Shown here: one piece after another, positions 17,327 through 26,983 of the stretch | Layout: every line of letters starts with the position of its first letter | How positions within the stretch are numbered: position 1 is the stretch's first letter | Assembly (NCBI RefSeq): GCF_009720525.1 | Contig: NZ_CP043930.1 | Coordinates: 4,620,501 to 4,684,500 of the forward strand | Direction of reading: 5' to 3' | DNA length: 64,000 nt | From: Gimesia benthica | Lineage (GTDB): Bacteria; Planctomycetota; Planctomycetia; Planctomycetales; Planctomycetaceae | Notes under the pieces: model-generated | Seen by the model: only the letters and a program-made list of their open reading frames with translations | What the model was told of the DNA's origin: nothing | The model's database searches: none | Program-made: the position numbers and the translations under genes

Positions 17327-18568
17327 GTGTCGCTCACGGATACTGTCAAAATTGAACTGAAATATGGTCAGACTGGGGATTTCCAATGTGAAATCCCGTC
17401 CGAAAGAGTCATCTGCTACCATCAGTCGCCCGAACCATTGTCCGATGTGAAGCAGAAGATGCAGCAGGCATTAAACAGCCCACTGGAACTCCCGCCTCTC
17501 AATCTGGCAATTGTACCGGGAGATAAAATTACCATCCTGGTTGATCCACAGGCACCGGAAGCCGGAGCCATCATCGATGCCGTCTGGGCGTACCTTTTAA
17601 AATGTGGAATTTCGATCGAAGATCTGACGATTCTGCAGGCCGCCGTTGATTCTGAGGGTGGGGTATCGGAACTTCAGAACTCAGTGTCAGACGAATTGCA
17701 GCAACAGGCGAACTGGGTCGTTCACAATCCTGAGTCTCAAGACGACCTCGGATACTTGGGTACGTCGACGGGAGGCGAACGCATTTACCTCTCCCGCCAT
17801 CTGCTGGAAGCGGATTTCATTTTGCCGATCGAAAAAGTTGGCTACGATCCGCTCATCGGATATGCGGGGGGCGGCAGTTCGCTGTATCCCGGCTTCTCCT
17901 CCATGGAAGCGATCGTCAGAAGTCGAGGGCAGTCGCACCGTGAGCTGACTCCGTCCGACAGTCGGCCCCTGCGGCAGTTGATTGACGAAGTGGGCTGGAT
18001 GCTGGGATTGCAATACAGCCTGCAGGTCATTCCTGCCGGCGGTCAACAGGCTGCGGATATTATATTTGGCAGCCTGGAAGCTGCATTTAGAAAAGGCAAG
18101 GAACTGCTCGATCGTGTCTGGCGCGTCGAGCCGGAATATAAAGCCGAGATGATCCTGGTTGCCATAGAGAGCGGACCAGCGGGGCACCAGTGGAATCAGC
18201 TGGGAAGCGTACTGGAGACGGCACGCAATCTGGTGACGCAGGATGGTCGCGTTGTGTTACTGACTCAAATCGACGCTGACTTTGGTGAGGGCATGCAGTT
18301 GCTGGCCAGTTGTCATGAACCACTGGATGCGATCAAACCACTCCGTGACAAACTGCCATTGGATCTGGTGGCTGCGACCCAACTTGCGCTGGCGGGCGAC
18401 TGGGCGCTGGTCTGTCTGTTAAGTCAGGCGGACAGTGACCGGGTCGAAGATCTGTTTATCATCCCCCTGGAAGACGAAGCAGAGATCCGCCGCCTGCTGC
18501 AGACCGACGAGACAGTCACCGTGATCGCTTCTGCGCAGCATACCTACGGTCAACTCAAGCAGGACTGA
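17327..18568 (+). CDS. Lactate racemase (LarA/DUF2088)-domain protein
   Basis: 413 residues from a GTG at 17327 (MSLTDTVKIELKYG). The length equals LarA. The N-terminal DUF2088 domain includes NLAIVPGDKITILVDPQAPEAGAIIDAVWAYL. The second domain has a Gly-rich AGGGSSLYPGFSSMEAI stretch that corresponds to the LarA GGxKSxxPG region. LarA uses a nickel-pincer cofactor to racemise 2-hydroxy acids. The cofactor-linked Lys and catalytic His cannot be confirmed by eye, and no larB/larC/larE lies nearby, so the reaction is uncertain. It converges on the next gene with a 13-bp gap. Confidence 0.78.
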   Translation: MSLTDTVKIELKYGQTGDFQCEIPSERVICYHQSPEPLSDVKQKMQQALNSPLELPPLNLAIVPGDKITILVDPQAPEAGAIIDAVWAYLLKCGISIEDLTILQAAVDSEGGVSELQNSVSDELQQQANWVVHNPESQDDLGYLGTSTGGERIYLSRHLLEADFILPIEKVGYDPLIGYAGGGSSLYPGFSSMEAIVRSRGQSHRELTPSDSRPLRQLIDEVGWMLGLQYSLQVIPAGGQQAADIIFGSLEAAFRKGKELLDRVWRVEPEYKAEMILVAIESGPAGHQWNQLGSVLETARNLVTQDGRVVLLTQIDADFGEGMQLLASCHEPLDAIKPLRDKLPLDLVAATQLALAGDWALVCLLSQADSDRVEDLFIIPLEDEAEIRRLLQTDETVTVIASAQHTYGQLKQD

Positions 18569-18581
18569 GTGGATTTGCGAC

Positions 18582-19568
18582 TCAAGTGATCGGCAGGCTG
18601 GCAGATTTAAGCACCGTTTCCTGCACGTCCAGATCATGCTGATAGGAAAAGTCCATATCTTTTTCGCGTCGGATGATTCGAGCCATGTCCGCCACATCAT
18701 CCTGGTAACGGGTATATCCGTCGAAGGAAATTTCCTGTGAACCTTTTAGGTACTTGCCTTTGGCTTTCTCAAGAGTCAGTTTTGCCGTCGGTCGTGCGAA
18801 TGGTTGCAGATGATAAGTGCCTTCGGAACCACAGACAACAATATGGCGTCGATTGAAACCATCCACTTCATTACAACTTGATTTTACCGTGGCCAGCGCC
18901 CGGGGATATTGAAACACAGCCAGCATGTTGTCCTGCAGTTGATCGTCGATTTGAGAAGCATGCTGTGAGAACGCAGTGACGTTTTCGGGGCGGCCCAGAA
19001 TCTGAACGACCAGGTCGATCACATGGCATCCCAGTTCAAACATCATTCCTCCCGGCTGGGGTTCGAGTTTAGTTCGACTGGTGGAATCCATCTTCTTGCT
19101 GATGACCGTGTGTACTTCAAACGGTTCGCCCAGCCAGCCTTTCTGCAGAAGATCTCGCAGCAGCACCACGCCGGGATTGTAGCGATACATATAACCCATC
19201 TGCAGCAGCAGGTGTTTCTGGGCGGCCTGATCCAGAATTCGTTTGAAGTGGGGTAGTGAAAGTCCGGCCGGTTTATCGAGATGGATGTGTTTGCCCGCCC
19301 GAATGCAGGTTTCCGCAGTACTCAAGAGATCGGGGACCTCGGTTTCCACGGCGACCGCCTGCAGACCATCGATATTGAGCAGTTGCTCTTCCGTCAGAAA
19401 CGGGAGCCCCTGGTAAATGCCCGTCGATTCTGCATACTTGCGAAGTTGTGGGTCGGGTTCTACGACGCCTACAACTTCATAGTCGGCCGATTTGCGAAAG
19501 GCCTGCATCTTTCCGCCGGCGTGAGGGTGTCCGACACCGATCTGTCCGACTTTGATCTTGTCTACCAT
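18582..19568 (-). CDS. Gfo/Idh/MocA family oxidoreductase
   Basis: 328 residues, cytoplasmic. The Rossmann start is KVGQIGVGHPHAGGKMQAF, with VVGVVEPDPQLRKYA next. HIHLDKPAGLSLPHF near residue 95 is the family's EKP region, here DKP. MMFELGCHVIDLVVQILGRP carries the expected active-site His. RBS GAAGGA is well placed. Planctomycetes have large numbers of such paralogues, thought to act on sugars from polysaccharide breakdown. The adjacent divergent sulfatase gene fits that view. Confidence 0.88.
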   Translation of the reverse strand: MVDKIKVGQIGVGHPHAGGKMQAFRKSADYEVVGVVEPDPQLRKYAESTGIYQGLPFLTEEQLLNIDGLQAVAVETEVPDLLSTAETCIRAGKHIHLDKPAGLSLPHFKRILDQAAQKHLLLQMGYMYRYNPGVVLLRDLLQKGWLGEPFEVHTVISKKMDSTSRTKLEPQPGGMMFELGCHVIDLVVQILGRPENVTAFSQHASQIDDQLQDNMLAVFQYPRALATVKSSCNEVDGFNRRHIVVCGSEGTYHLQPFARPTAKLTLEKAKGKYLKGSQEISFDGYTRYQDDVADMARIIRREKDMDFSYQHDLDVQETVLKSASLPIT

Positions 19569-19733
19569 GCTGGTTCCTTCGGGCTGTAAGCGAGTGATTC
19601 CATATCTGGTTCGAATTGCCAGCTAAAGGAATGACATCCGTTCGCCGGGGGTTTAGAATAAATCTGCTTCAATCCTAAACCATCGTCGTAGGAAAAACCA
19701 TTCATTTCGATCTTCGTCCCAGAAGGAAATCTG

Positions 19734-21131
19734 ATGCTTCGCTCGCTGGTTCTTACCTGCCTGTTCTGCTGGATGCTTGGTCTGCTCACGCCACTTTATG
19801 CTGCTCCTGAGAGACCAAACATTGTTCTGTTTTTCATCGACGACCTGGGCTGGCGTGACGTCGGCTACATGGGGAGTGACTTCTACGAAACACCCCATAT
19901 CGACCAGCTTGCACAGGAATCAATGCGATTCTCTTCGGCTTATGCAGCAGCACCGAACTGTGCACCAAGTCGAGCCTGTCTGATGTCAGGACAATACACC
20001 CCGCGACATGGCGTTTACACAGTTGGTGATCCGGCACGCGGTAATGACCGCTATCGCAAGCTGATCCCCGCCCAGAATAATGTCGTGCTGGCAGATCGAT
20101 TTGTGACGATTGCTGAGACACTTTCTCAAGCGGGGTACCAGTGCGCCAGCATCGGCAAGTGGCATCTCGGTAAGTCACCGCGTTCTCAGGGATTTCAGGT
20201 GAATATCGCCGGTAATCAGTCGGGCAGTCCGCGGGGTGGTTACTTCAGTCCCTATCGCAATCCGCAACTCTCGAATGGAGATCCGGGGGAATACCTGACA
20301 GATCGACTGACCGCGGAAGCCTGCAGTTTCATTAAAGATAACGCGGACTCTCCCTTTTTCCTCTACCTCACACATTATGCTGTGCACACACCACTGCAGG
20401 CCAAAGAGGAATATAATAAACATTTTGAAGACAAACCTGCAGGCAAGCTGCATCAGCATGCAACGTATGCGGCGATGGTGAAAAGTATGGATGACAGTAT
20501 TGGTCGTGTTCTTCAGACTCTGAAAGAACAAAAGCTGGAAGAGAACACTGTCGTTGTCTTCACTTCGGACAATGGTGGTTACGGTCCCGCGACCACGATG
20601 AAACCTCTCCGCGGTTCCAAGGGAATGTTATATGAGGGAGGCATCCGTGTGCCGCTGCTGATTAAGTGGCCCGGCGTGACACAGGCGGGAAGCTCCAGTG
20701 AAGAACCTGTGATCAATCTGGATCTCTACCCGACTTTTCTGGATCTGACGGAGATTCCGGTTCCGCAAGATTACCCGTTAGACGGCGAAAGTCTGGTCCC
20801 CCTGTTGAAAGATCCACAAAGCAGCCTGAAAAAACGGTCTCTGTTCTGGCACTTTCCGGCTTATCTGCAAAAATACCAGGGCATGCAGCAGCGATTTCGT
20901 ACAACGCCAGTCTCGGTCATCCGACAGGGAGACTGGAAGCTGCTGGAGTTTTTTGAAGACGGGCATCGGGAGCTTTATAACACCCGCAGTGACATCGGCG
21001 AAACGATGAACCTGATTGACAGCCAGCCGGAAAAAGCAGCAGTTCTCACAAACGAACTGCATCGCTGGCAGAAACAGGTCAAAGCGGTAATTCCTTCCGA
21101 ACCCAACCCGCATTATCAACAGGATAACTGA
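19734..21131 (+). CDS. Secreted arylsulfatase-type sulfatase
   Basis: 465 residues with a Sec signal peptide (1-23, ending LYA-A). The alkaline-phosphatase-like start is NIVLFFIDDLGWRDVGYMG with the metal Asp pair at 36-37. C76-A-P-S-R80 is the sulfatase signature, where Cys is converted to formylglycine. IGKWHLGK and VVFTSDNGGYGP supply further active-site residues. It should release sulfate from a sulfated glycan or ester in the periplasm. RBS AAGGAAA lies six bases before the ATG. No maturase gene is in the window. The MarC gene follows by 35 bp. Confidence 0.92.
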   Translation: MLRSLVLTCLFCWMLGLLTPLYAAPERPNIVLFFIDDLGWRDVGYMGSDFYETPHIDQLAQESMRFSSAYAAAPNCAPSRACLMSGQYTPRHGVYTVGDPARGNDRYRKLIPAQNNVVLADRFVTIAETLSQAGYQCASIGKWHLGKSPRSQGFQVNIAGNQSGSPRGGYFSPYRNPQLSNGDPGEYLTDRLTAEACSFIKDNADSPFFLYLTHYAVHTPLQAKEEYNKHFEDKPAGKLHQHATYAAMVKSMDDSIGRVLQTLKEQKLEENTVVVFTSDNGGYGPATTMKPLRGSKGMLYEGGIRVPLLIKWPGVTQAGSSSEEPVINLDLYPTFLDLTEIPVPQDYPLDGESLVPLLKDPQSSLKKRSLFWHFPAYLQKYQGMQQRFRTTPVSVIRQGDWKLLEFFEDGHRELYNTRSDIGETMNLIDSQPEKAAVLTNELHRWQKQVKAVIPSEPNPHYQQDN

Positions 21132-21166
21132 CTCGACCCCGGGTAACAGGAAAGACATATCTTCTC

Positions 21167-21787
21167 ATGTGGGACGACATTCTCAAGGATTTTATCTACC
21201 TCTGGGCGGTTGTCGATCCTGTGGGGAGTATTCCGGTTTTTATCGCCGTGACAGCGGGGACCAGCAGAGCGGTACAACGTAAAATCGCGTTGCGTGCCAT
21301 CATTACCGCGGCACTCGTACTGATTCTGTTTATTGTCGGCGGTCAGTTGTTGCTGGAGCAGTTGGAGATTCCCCTCTCTGCATTTCAGATTGCCGGGGGA
21401 CTGGTCCTCTTTCTGTTTTCCCTGACGATGATCTTTGGCGAGAGTAAACCGGAGGCGGAGATTGAAGAATCGAATCGTGCCAACTATCACCAGAATAAAG
21501 CGGTTTTTCCACTGGCGATTCCTTCAATTGCCTCCCCTGGAGCAATGATGGCAGTGGTTCTGATCACGGACAATCACCGGTTTCATGTGGGCGAACAGCT
21601 TCTCGCTACAGTAACAATGCTGGCTGTCCTGATCATCACGTACGGCTTTTTATTACTGGCCGGACCAATTCAGAAAGCGATTGGTGATGCCGGGGCGAGT
21701 ATTGTGAGCCGGATCAGTGGTCTCATTCTGGCATCAGTGGCCGTCGACAGCGTATTGAGTGGAATCAAAAGCTACTTTGCTCTGTAA
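21167..21787 (+). CDS. MarC-family integral membrane protein
   Basis: 206 residues with six predicted helices. VVDPVGSIPVFIAVTAG at the N-terminus and PLAIPSIASPGAMMAVV in the middle are hallmark MarC/YchE-YhgN family segments, with the conserved Pro and Gly residues. Inner-membrane protein; the family's function is unresolved (it was once linked to antibiotic resistance, which did not hold up). It sits between the sulfatase and a further membrane protein on the same strand, with small gaps, so they may be cotranscribed. Confidence 0.88.
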   Translation: MWDDILKDFIYLWAVVDPVGSIPVFIAVTAGTSRAVQRKIALRAIITAALVLILFIVGGQLLLEQLEIPLSAFQIAGGLVLFLFSLTMIFGESKPEAEIEESNRANYHQNKAVFPLAIPSIASPGAMMAVVLITDNHRFHVGEQLLATVTMLAVLIITYGFLLLAGPIQKAIGDAGASIVSRISGLILASVAVDSVLSGIKSYFAL

Positions 21788-21807
21788 TCAGAGATTTGGG
21801 GGAATGT

Positions 21808-23409
21808 ATGCGATCCGCGCAGCATTGCAGCCAGATTCTGTTACCCGCGCTGGCCATGTCGGTTGGCTGGGGCTTTCGCGGGAATTACGGACATGAAGCC
21901 GGGGCGATGGTTCCGGGAGCACTGGTCGCTCTGGCCGTCTGTCTTACTTCGCACAGGCCCGAATGGTGGCAGCGGTCCACCCTGATGGCATTCCTGGGAG
22001 CGATTGGCTGGTCGTTCGGCGGGCAGATGAGTTATGGCCGCGTGATCGGCTATACCGCGGGAATGGAACTTCCGGATGTCGTCTATGGCTACGCCAGCCT
22101 GTTTCTGATTGGAGCACTCTGGGGAGGCATTGGGGCAGGAATACTGGCGCTGTCGGTTACCCTGAAACGATCCGAGCTGGAGCGTTTTACGGTTCCGCTG
22201 GTCTTTCTGTGGCTCTTCTGGCTGGCACTGGACTTCAGCGGTTTGACCTCCTGGCTGTTCGAACTCTGGAACCCGTATGATGTGGACTGGGTGGCTGCCG
22301 GGTCTGCTGCTTTGGTCAGTTTGATGCTCTACCGGGCTCGCTCGGACTTTCACGCCCCTTGTGGTTTGATGCTGCGGCTGGCGACCGGTTGGTTGCTCGG
22401 TTTTTTTCTACTGACACTCGTGCTGGGACTCCGCATGACGCCGCCCCGCGGGGATAACTGGGCCGGCTGTGTCGGTGTCTTATTGGTTCTGATATATGAA
22501 CTCAGACAACAACAGAATCGGGCCGCTCTGCGCTGGTGTGGTTATGGCTTCCTGTTTGGAGGACTGGGTTTTCTGCTGGGGGATTTTGTGAACATGCTGG
22601 GGAGAGCCCAGTGGTCGATCATCGGCGCCTGGCCCGTGTTGCAGGGTCTGGATTACTGGAAATGGATGGAGCAGCTGTTCGGGCTGATTATGGGGGCCGG
22701 GATCGGCTGGGGCGCACAAACTTTCGCACGGCAACAGACCGCTGCGGGATCGGATCAGGGAGAGAATGGGCAACCTCGGCCCATCATCGCTTTGGCAGCG
22801 CCTCAGGAAGATGTGGAATCCAGGGGAATGAACTTCATCGGTTTGATCTTTCTGCTGATCGTATTACCCTGGAAGAACCTGCATAAAAATGTGTTTCGCT
22901 GGCAGGAGGCGGGCTGGGTGCCAGACGAATTTGCCGGGGTTTCCGGTATGCTCTGGTTTCTGATTGTGGGAATTCTGCTTTCGGTAGCGGTTGGCTCAGC
23001 GATCTGTCAGGCGAGGCGGCATCAGCTGGCCCTCATTCCCGGATCAAACCTAGGGAGGGCACAATGGCTGTTCCTGCTGATACTCTGGATGTCGCTCGCA
23101 GGAGATTTCTGTGGGAACCTGCCACGACTGGAGAGTCGGGCGGTATTTGTCGTACAGATCTCGTTCTGGATCACAGGTGCGCTCTGCACGATGCTGGTCG
23201 TACGAGCTCTGGAAACGGATCAGATTCTACCGAGCGTCTTCTGGCCGGCTGAGGATACACGCTGGTCGTTCAAATTGTGGACCAGGGTGGGAGTTGCTTT
23301 GGCTGTTCCGCTGCTGTGCGGAGTCATCGGCTGGCTCACCATACAGACACATGGTGAGCCATTACCGGGAAGTCATCAAAGATTTGGAGCGTCGGAAAAA
23401 GCCGACTAG
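21808..23409 (+). CDS. Large polytopic membrane protein, unknown function
   Basis: About 533 residues from the ATG at 21808; an in-frame TTG lies at 21796, and GGGGGAA just before the ATG could serve as RBS. At least 12 hydrophobic helices, many Trp and Gly (VGWGFRGNYGHEAGAMVPGALVALAV near the start). The first loop GNYGHEAGAM and the repeat of GWSFGGQMSYGRVIGYT suggest two similar N-terminal helical hairpins. No known transporter signature was recognised. It ends by overlapping the convergent OmpA gene by 4 bp. Confidence 0.75.
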   Translation: MRSAQHCSQILLPALAMSVGWGFRGNYGHEAGAMVPGALVALAVCLTSHRPEWWQRSTLMAFLGAIGWSFGGQMSYGRVIGYTAGMELPDVVYGYASLFLIGALWGGIGAGILALSVTLKRSELERFTVPLVFLWLFWLALDFSGLTSWLFELWNPYDVDWVAAGSAALVSLMLYRARSDFHAPCGLMLRLATGWLLGFFLLTLVLGLRMTPPRGDNWAGCVGVLLVLIYELRQQQNRAALRWCGYGFLFGGLGFLLGDFVNMLGRAQWSIIGAWPVLQGLDYWKWMEQLFGLIMGAGIGWGAQTFARQQTAAGSDQGENGQPRPIIALAAPQEDVESRGMNFIGLIFLLIVLPWKNLHKNVFRWQEAGWVPDEFAGVSGMLWFLIVGILLSVAVGSAICQARRHQLALIPGSNLGRAQWLFLLILWMSLAGDFCGNLPRLESRAVFVVQISFWITGALCTMLVVRALETDQILPSVFWPAEDTRWSFKLWTRVGVALAVPLLCGVIGWLTIQTHGEPLPGSHQRFGASEKAD

Positions 23410-24242
23410 TTCAACAGTGTCGGGTTCGGATCCCAGCCGGCAACGACGGCATCCGGAGCGAGCACAAAGATCTCAACACGGCGGTTTTTCTGCCGGGCGG
23501 AATCGTTGGCATTCGGTACGACCGGCTGGAACATACTGTAACCGGCGGCTCCCATGCGTTCCTGCTTGACTCCAAATTTCGAGAGTGAGAGGACGACTGA
23601 GTTAGCTCGGTTGGTAGACAGGTGCCAGTTGGTCGGATGGTGTCGCTGTGTGGCTGCTTTGGAGATCGGTTTGTCATCGGTATGACCGACAACCAGAACG
23701 TTCAGACGTTTCGCATTCCCATCGTTCATGATGGCTGCAAACTGGTTGAGGATCTCTCTGGCCGAAGGTTTGAGCTGATCGCTTCCCGAAGAAAACAGGA
23801 TGTCAGAATGGAATTTACTGACGCCAGTATGCGGATCGAATTCGAAGTCAGGATATTTATCAGCCAGTTCCTGGAAGCGACGAGTGGCTTCGCCATCCAG
23901 CGGGCTGGGCTGTCCTTTGGCCTGCTTCATGAGGCTGACATAACGCTGCTGCATTTCTGAACGCTCTGCATTTAGATTGTCGAGCCGCTTATTAGCAATG
24001 TTGAGGTTCGATTCCAGCGTCTGCGCCCGCATGGCCAGCTGATCGCGTTCCTGCTGCAACAGAGATGCAGACTGCTGGAACTGATCACGCTGCATGGCCA
24101 ACTCCATGTTCTGATCATAGAGCTGCTGTGAGCGATACATGCTCTGCCGTACCTGCGCGTTTGGCCCGCGATGGCAACCGACCTGAGTGATGCTGAATAA
24201 AGTTACTGCGCTAAGCAGGCATACCCGTACGAAGATGGGCAT
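23406..24242 (-). CDS. OmpA/MotB-family lipoprotein
   Basis: 278 residues. The signal ends in a lipobox-like ITQVGC with Cys23, so it is probably lipidated. Residues 30-105 form a coiled coil rich in Gln, Glu and Leu. The C-terminal OmpA domain (about 135-265) has ILFSSGSDQLKPSAREIL, VVGHTDDKPI, LSTNRANSVV and NRRVEIFV, the peptidoglycan-binding series with the Asp/Arg pair that grips diaminopimelate. It therefore links the membrane to peptidoglycan. The RBS AAGGAG is strong. Convergent 4-bp overlap with the preceding membrane protein gene. Confidence 0.88.
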   Translation of the reverse strand: MPIFVRVCLLSAVTLFSITQVGCHRGPNAQVRQSMYRSQQLYDQNMELAMQRDQFQQSASLLQQERDQLAMRAQTLESNLNIANKRLDNLNAERSEMQQRYVSLMKQAKGQPSPLDGEATRRFQELADKYPDFEFDPHTGVSKFHSDILFSSGSDQLKPSAREILNQFAAIMNDGNAKRLNVLVVGHTDDKPISKAATQRHHPTNWHLSTNRANSVVLSLSKFGVKQERMGAAGYSMFQPVVPNANDSARQKNRRVEIFVLAPDAVVAGWDPNPTLLN

Positions 24243-24644
24243 CTTAAGTGCTCCTTTATCGATCTCTGAATAGAATCACATTTGCCAGAGCGCGATTCAT
24301 CGAGGCGATGTGAAATTGATCCGAGGATCGCAAACATCGGTCGACGCATCACAGTTCCTGGAAAAGCCAAGCTGATTCAAGGAAAGATGAATGGAAAAAA
24401 ATCAATTTTGATGGGGTGGTAGGTTTTGAGATATGACACGTGGGGACGTGTCCCGCTGATGGCCTGAATCAGTAAAGTGAAGTGAGAGAGTTTTACTCAT
24501 TCAGATGTCAGCAGAGGCGGATTTATAATGCGATTGATTTTTTCTGCCAAGACCAACTTTCCTAAAAAAGATCGCATTTTTTCAGTTTGAAAGATCTACA
24601 AAAAATTGATCTTCGTAAGTCGCGGTAGACAGACCATTAATAAA
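24243..24644. other. Intergenic spacer
   Basis: About 400 bp between the OmpA gene start and the terminator of the pseudopilin gene. AT-rich; no gene seen. It should hold the promoter of the OmpA gene. Confidence 0.4.
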
Positions 24645-24686
24645 GAAAAACAGGTGAAACTTGACGCTCAAATCAAGCTCCACCTG
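24645..24686 (-). terminator. Terminator of pseudopilin gene
   Basis: Two-part stem, CAGGTG (24651-24656) with CACCTG (24681-24686) and inner CTTGA / TCAAG (24660-24664, 24673-24677). On the minus strand it is followed by TTTTTC. Confidence 0.7.
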
Positions 24687-24732
24687 TTTTCAGGAGAGTG
24701 TCTTCATTGTATAGCGAAAGCTAATTTCCGGC

Positions 24733-25338
24733 TTAGGGTTGAGCTTCCAGTCGTTTCAGATCCTGCTTCAGCAGCTCAATCGCTTCTGCCAGATTCCGGC
24801 GTGCGACCAGTGAGGCGGTGTTCTGAGACAGATCATATTTAAAGTTCTTTAAAGCTCGTTTTGCTTTCTCAATCTTTTCCTCTTTGGTCATCTCTACGTG
24901 ATCGTATTCGACCAGAGTAGGGTCATGTGGCACAGTGTCATTGACTTCTGTGATGTCCTGAGTGGGAGCAGATGCCAGGGCAACTACTTTTGGGGCAGAT
25001 ACGGGCTCTTCACCTGTTTCTTCGGCCATCAGTTCATCTGCATGAGCTTTCTGCTGTTGTTTCAGATTGATAGCGTACATGTCCAGGATTTCCTGGAGGG
25101 AGTGTTTATAGGTTCCCGAAATTTCGGTGATTACCGGACCACCCGCGTATTCGTATTCGCGGTATACCCAATAGGGGCCCGATTTCTGTTTACTTTGCAA
25201 GGAGGCATCCTGTGCCTTCTGAATCTCTGGTAAAAGTAGTGCGATCAAAACAGCTATCGTTGCGATAGCGACCATCAATTCGATTAGTGTGAATCCTCTT
25301 CTCATTCCTCTTCTCTTAGATGATGATGTTCTCATCAT
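24733..25338 (-). CDS. Type IV pilin/pseudopilin-like protein
   Basis: 201 residues. A short basic leader ([15 protein letters not shown]) precedes [27 protein letters not shown], the class III prepilin cleavage site G/F with Glu at +5 and the hydrophobic alpha-1 helix. The body (50-200) is mostly helical and rich in Lys and Glu. It has none of the DUF1559 H-X9-DG motif, so it differs from the other prepilin-like proteins in this window. The product is expected in the inner membrane or a pilus or secretion pseudopilus. AAGGAG lies just before two ATGs. A sigma-54-like promoter lies about 130 bp upstream. Confidence 0.75.
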   Translation of the reverse strand: MMRTSSSKRRGMRRGFTLIELMVAIATIAVLIALLLPEIQKAQDASLQSKQKSGPYWVYREYEYAGGPVITEISGTYKHSLQEILDMYAINLKQQQKAHADELMAEETGEEPVSAPKVVALASAPTQDITEVNDTVPHDPTLVEYDHVEMTKEEKIEKAKRALKNFKYDLSQNTASLVARRNLAEAIELLKQDLKRLEAQP

Positions 25339-25471
25339 CTCTCCTTATTTAACGAAAACCACAACATGCTCAACAAACAGTTACGAGCACAAACTCTTAA
25401 CGCCCGGGTTTATAAGGGCACATGTTTAAGGGATTGTTTCTGTTTGATGATTATTGTGATTTGGTATTCAA

Positions 25472-25486
25472 GCGAATGATGTGCCA
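25472..25486 (-). promoter_or_regulatory. Possible sigma-54 promoter of the pseudopilin gene
   Basis: On the minus strand TGGCAC (25486-25481) and TCGC (25475-25472) have GG-N10-GC spacing. The -24 half is perfect; the -12 has TCGC for TTGC. It points to the pseudopilin gene whose start is at 25338. Pilin genes in other bacteria are often RpoN-dependent. Confidence 0.45.
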
Positions 25487-25849
25487 AATCTGTTTTTGTC
25501 CGAAAAAACAACATTGTCTGAGGCTCTATCCTCAATGGGTTAAAAGAGATAAGACGACTGCAGATATGGTGTGTTAAGAGGAATTTATTTTTTGAATCAT
25601 CAAACTCCCGCAGTCACCATCGAGAGCTGCCCGATTCTTAAGCAGCATCAAGGGAGCTCACTGCGGTTGCTACCCTGTCGTGCTGTGATGGTTGAAAATG
25701 CGGATGTGATGATTGATACAGGGGAACTGATTCGATTCCCGGCGTTCCTTTGGAATTCTCTGCAGGCCCGCTAAGATGAATCGGACTTAAATGTATATAA
25801 TGCGATCTACCTGCCAGACCTGTTCATACTTTCAAACAAGGATAGACCA
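25487..25849. other. Intergenic spacer upstream of export genes
   Basis: A 363-bp stretch with one 67-codon plus-strand ORF (25571-25774) that lacks a convincing RBS and any recognisable domain, so it is left unannotated. Otherwise nothing is seen. Confidence 0.4.
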
Positions 25850-26983
25850 TTGAAGAAAATTCTGGGACTGATTGGATTGGGAGTGATTCTGATCCTGGCC
25901 CTGGTCATTAGCCAGAATCGCTATGAACCCTTAAAGGTCTCCGGGTTCATTGAGGCGGATGATATTCGACCTGGTTCCAGAGTGGGGGGGAGAGTCAAAC
26001 AGGTTCTGATCGAAGAGGGACGACAGGTCTCCAGGGGGGAACTGCTGATTGAACTGGAGCCTTTTGATCTGCTGGAACGAAAGGCGGAGGCCGAAGCAGC
26101 CCTGGCGGAAGCGAAAGCATACCACAGTAAACTCGTAGCTGGCTTTCGCCCGGAGGAAATCGCTGAAGCGGCAGCAAAGGTCGATCAGCTTAAAGCTCAT
26201 CTCACACAGTTGGTGAATGGACCACGTCCCCAGGAAATTGAAACGGCCGTCGCAGAACTCAGACTGGCCGATGCCCAGTTTCGACTGGCACAGGCGCAGC
26301 AGGCCCGCATCGAAACTCTGTTTGCTGAAAAAACTGCTTCCCAGGACGAACTGGATACCGCCAATACGGAATTCCAGGTGGCAGCTGCCAGAAAATCGGT
26401 CAAGGAGCAGGCACTGGAACTGCTCAAAGAGGGGACCCGCAAAGAGGAGATCGACGCAGCACGGGCAGAACTGAAGCAGGCTGAGGATGCCTGGCAGTTG
26501 ATGAAAAACGGAAGTCGCCGGGAAGATATCGAACAGGCGGCGGCTGCAGTGAAAAAAACAGAAGCAACCCTGCAGACAATTGAAAAGCAGATCAACGAAC
26601 TGAAAATTCTTTCGCCTGCGGATGGGGTTGTTGAAGCCGTTAATCTGGAACCAGGAGATCTGGTAGGAAGCAACGCGCCGGTCATCTCCATACTGGATCT
26701 GGATCACCTCTGGGTTCGTTGTTACGTTCCCGAAAACCATTTAGATATTCGCATCGATCAGCGGGTTAAGATCACTATCGACAGTTATCCCGATCGTGAC
26801 TTTGAAGGAGTTATTTCATTCGTTTCACGTCAGGCCGAGTTCGTACCTCGCAACGTGCAGACACCCGAAGAGCGGTCCAAGCAGGTCTTTCGCGTGAAAG
26901 TCAGGCTACAGAATGAAGAACGCCTGCTCCGTCCCGGGATGGCGGCTGATGTCTGGCTGGATCAACGGGGAGACCGCTCATGA
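25850..26983 (+). CDS. HlyD-family membrane fusion protein (periplasmic adaptor)
   Basis: 377 residues from a TTG at 25850; AAGGA lies seven bases upstream and no better start exists. One N-terminal membrane helix (about 3-20) anchors the protein. Residues 25-60 form the first half of the lipoyl/barrel domain (VSGFIEADDIRPGSRVGGRVKQVLIEEG). A long Ala/Glu-rich alpha-hairpin spans about 65-245. KILSPADGVVEAVNLEPGDLV is the returning barrel strand, followed by a beta-barrel domain. Closest layout is YbhG/YhiI-type adaptors. It overlaps the ABC gene by 4 bp (ATGA), so the two form an export pump. No outer-membrane channel gene is adjacent. Confidence 0.88.
   Translation: MKKILGLIGLGVILILALVISQNRYEPLKVSGFIEADDIRPGSRVGGRVKQVLIEEGRQVSRGELLIELEPFDLLERKAEAEAALAEAKAYHSKLVAGFRPEEIAEAAAKVDQLKAHLTQLVNGPRPQEIETAVAELRLADAQFRLAQAQQARIETLFAEKTASQDELDTANTEFQVAAARKSVKEQALELLKEGTRKEEIDAARAELKQAEDAWQLMKNGSRREDIEQAAAAVKKTEATLQTIEKQINELKILSPADGVVEAVNLEPGDLVGSNAPVISILDLDHLWVRCYVPENHLDIRIDQRVKITIDSYPDRDFEGVISFVSRQAEFVPRNVQTPEERSKQVFRVKVRLQNEERLLRPGMAADVWLDQRGDRS

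Noticed and set aside
17327..18568. Assignment as a true lactate racemase
   Set aside because: The LarA-like fold is visible, but cofactor residues could not be confirmed and no larBCE genes are nearby, so only the domain family is claimed.
25571..25774. 67-codon plus-strand ORF
   Set aside because: No RBS, domain or neighbour support.
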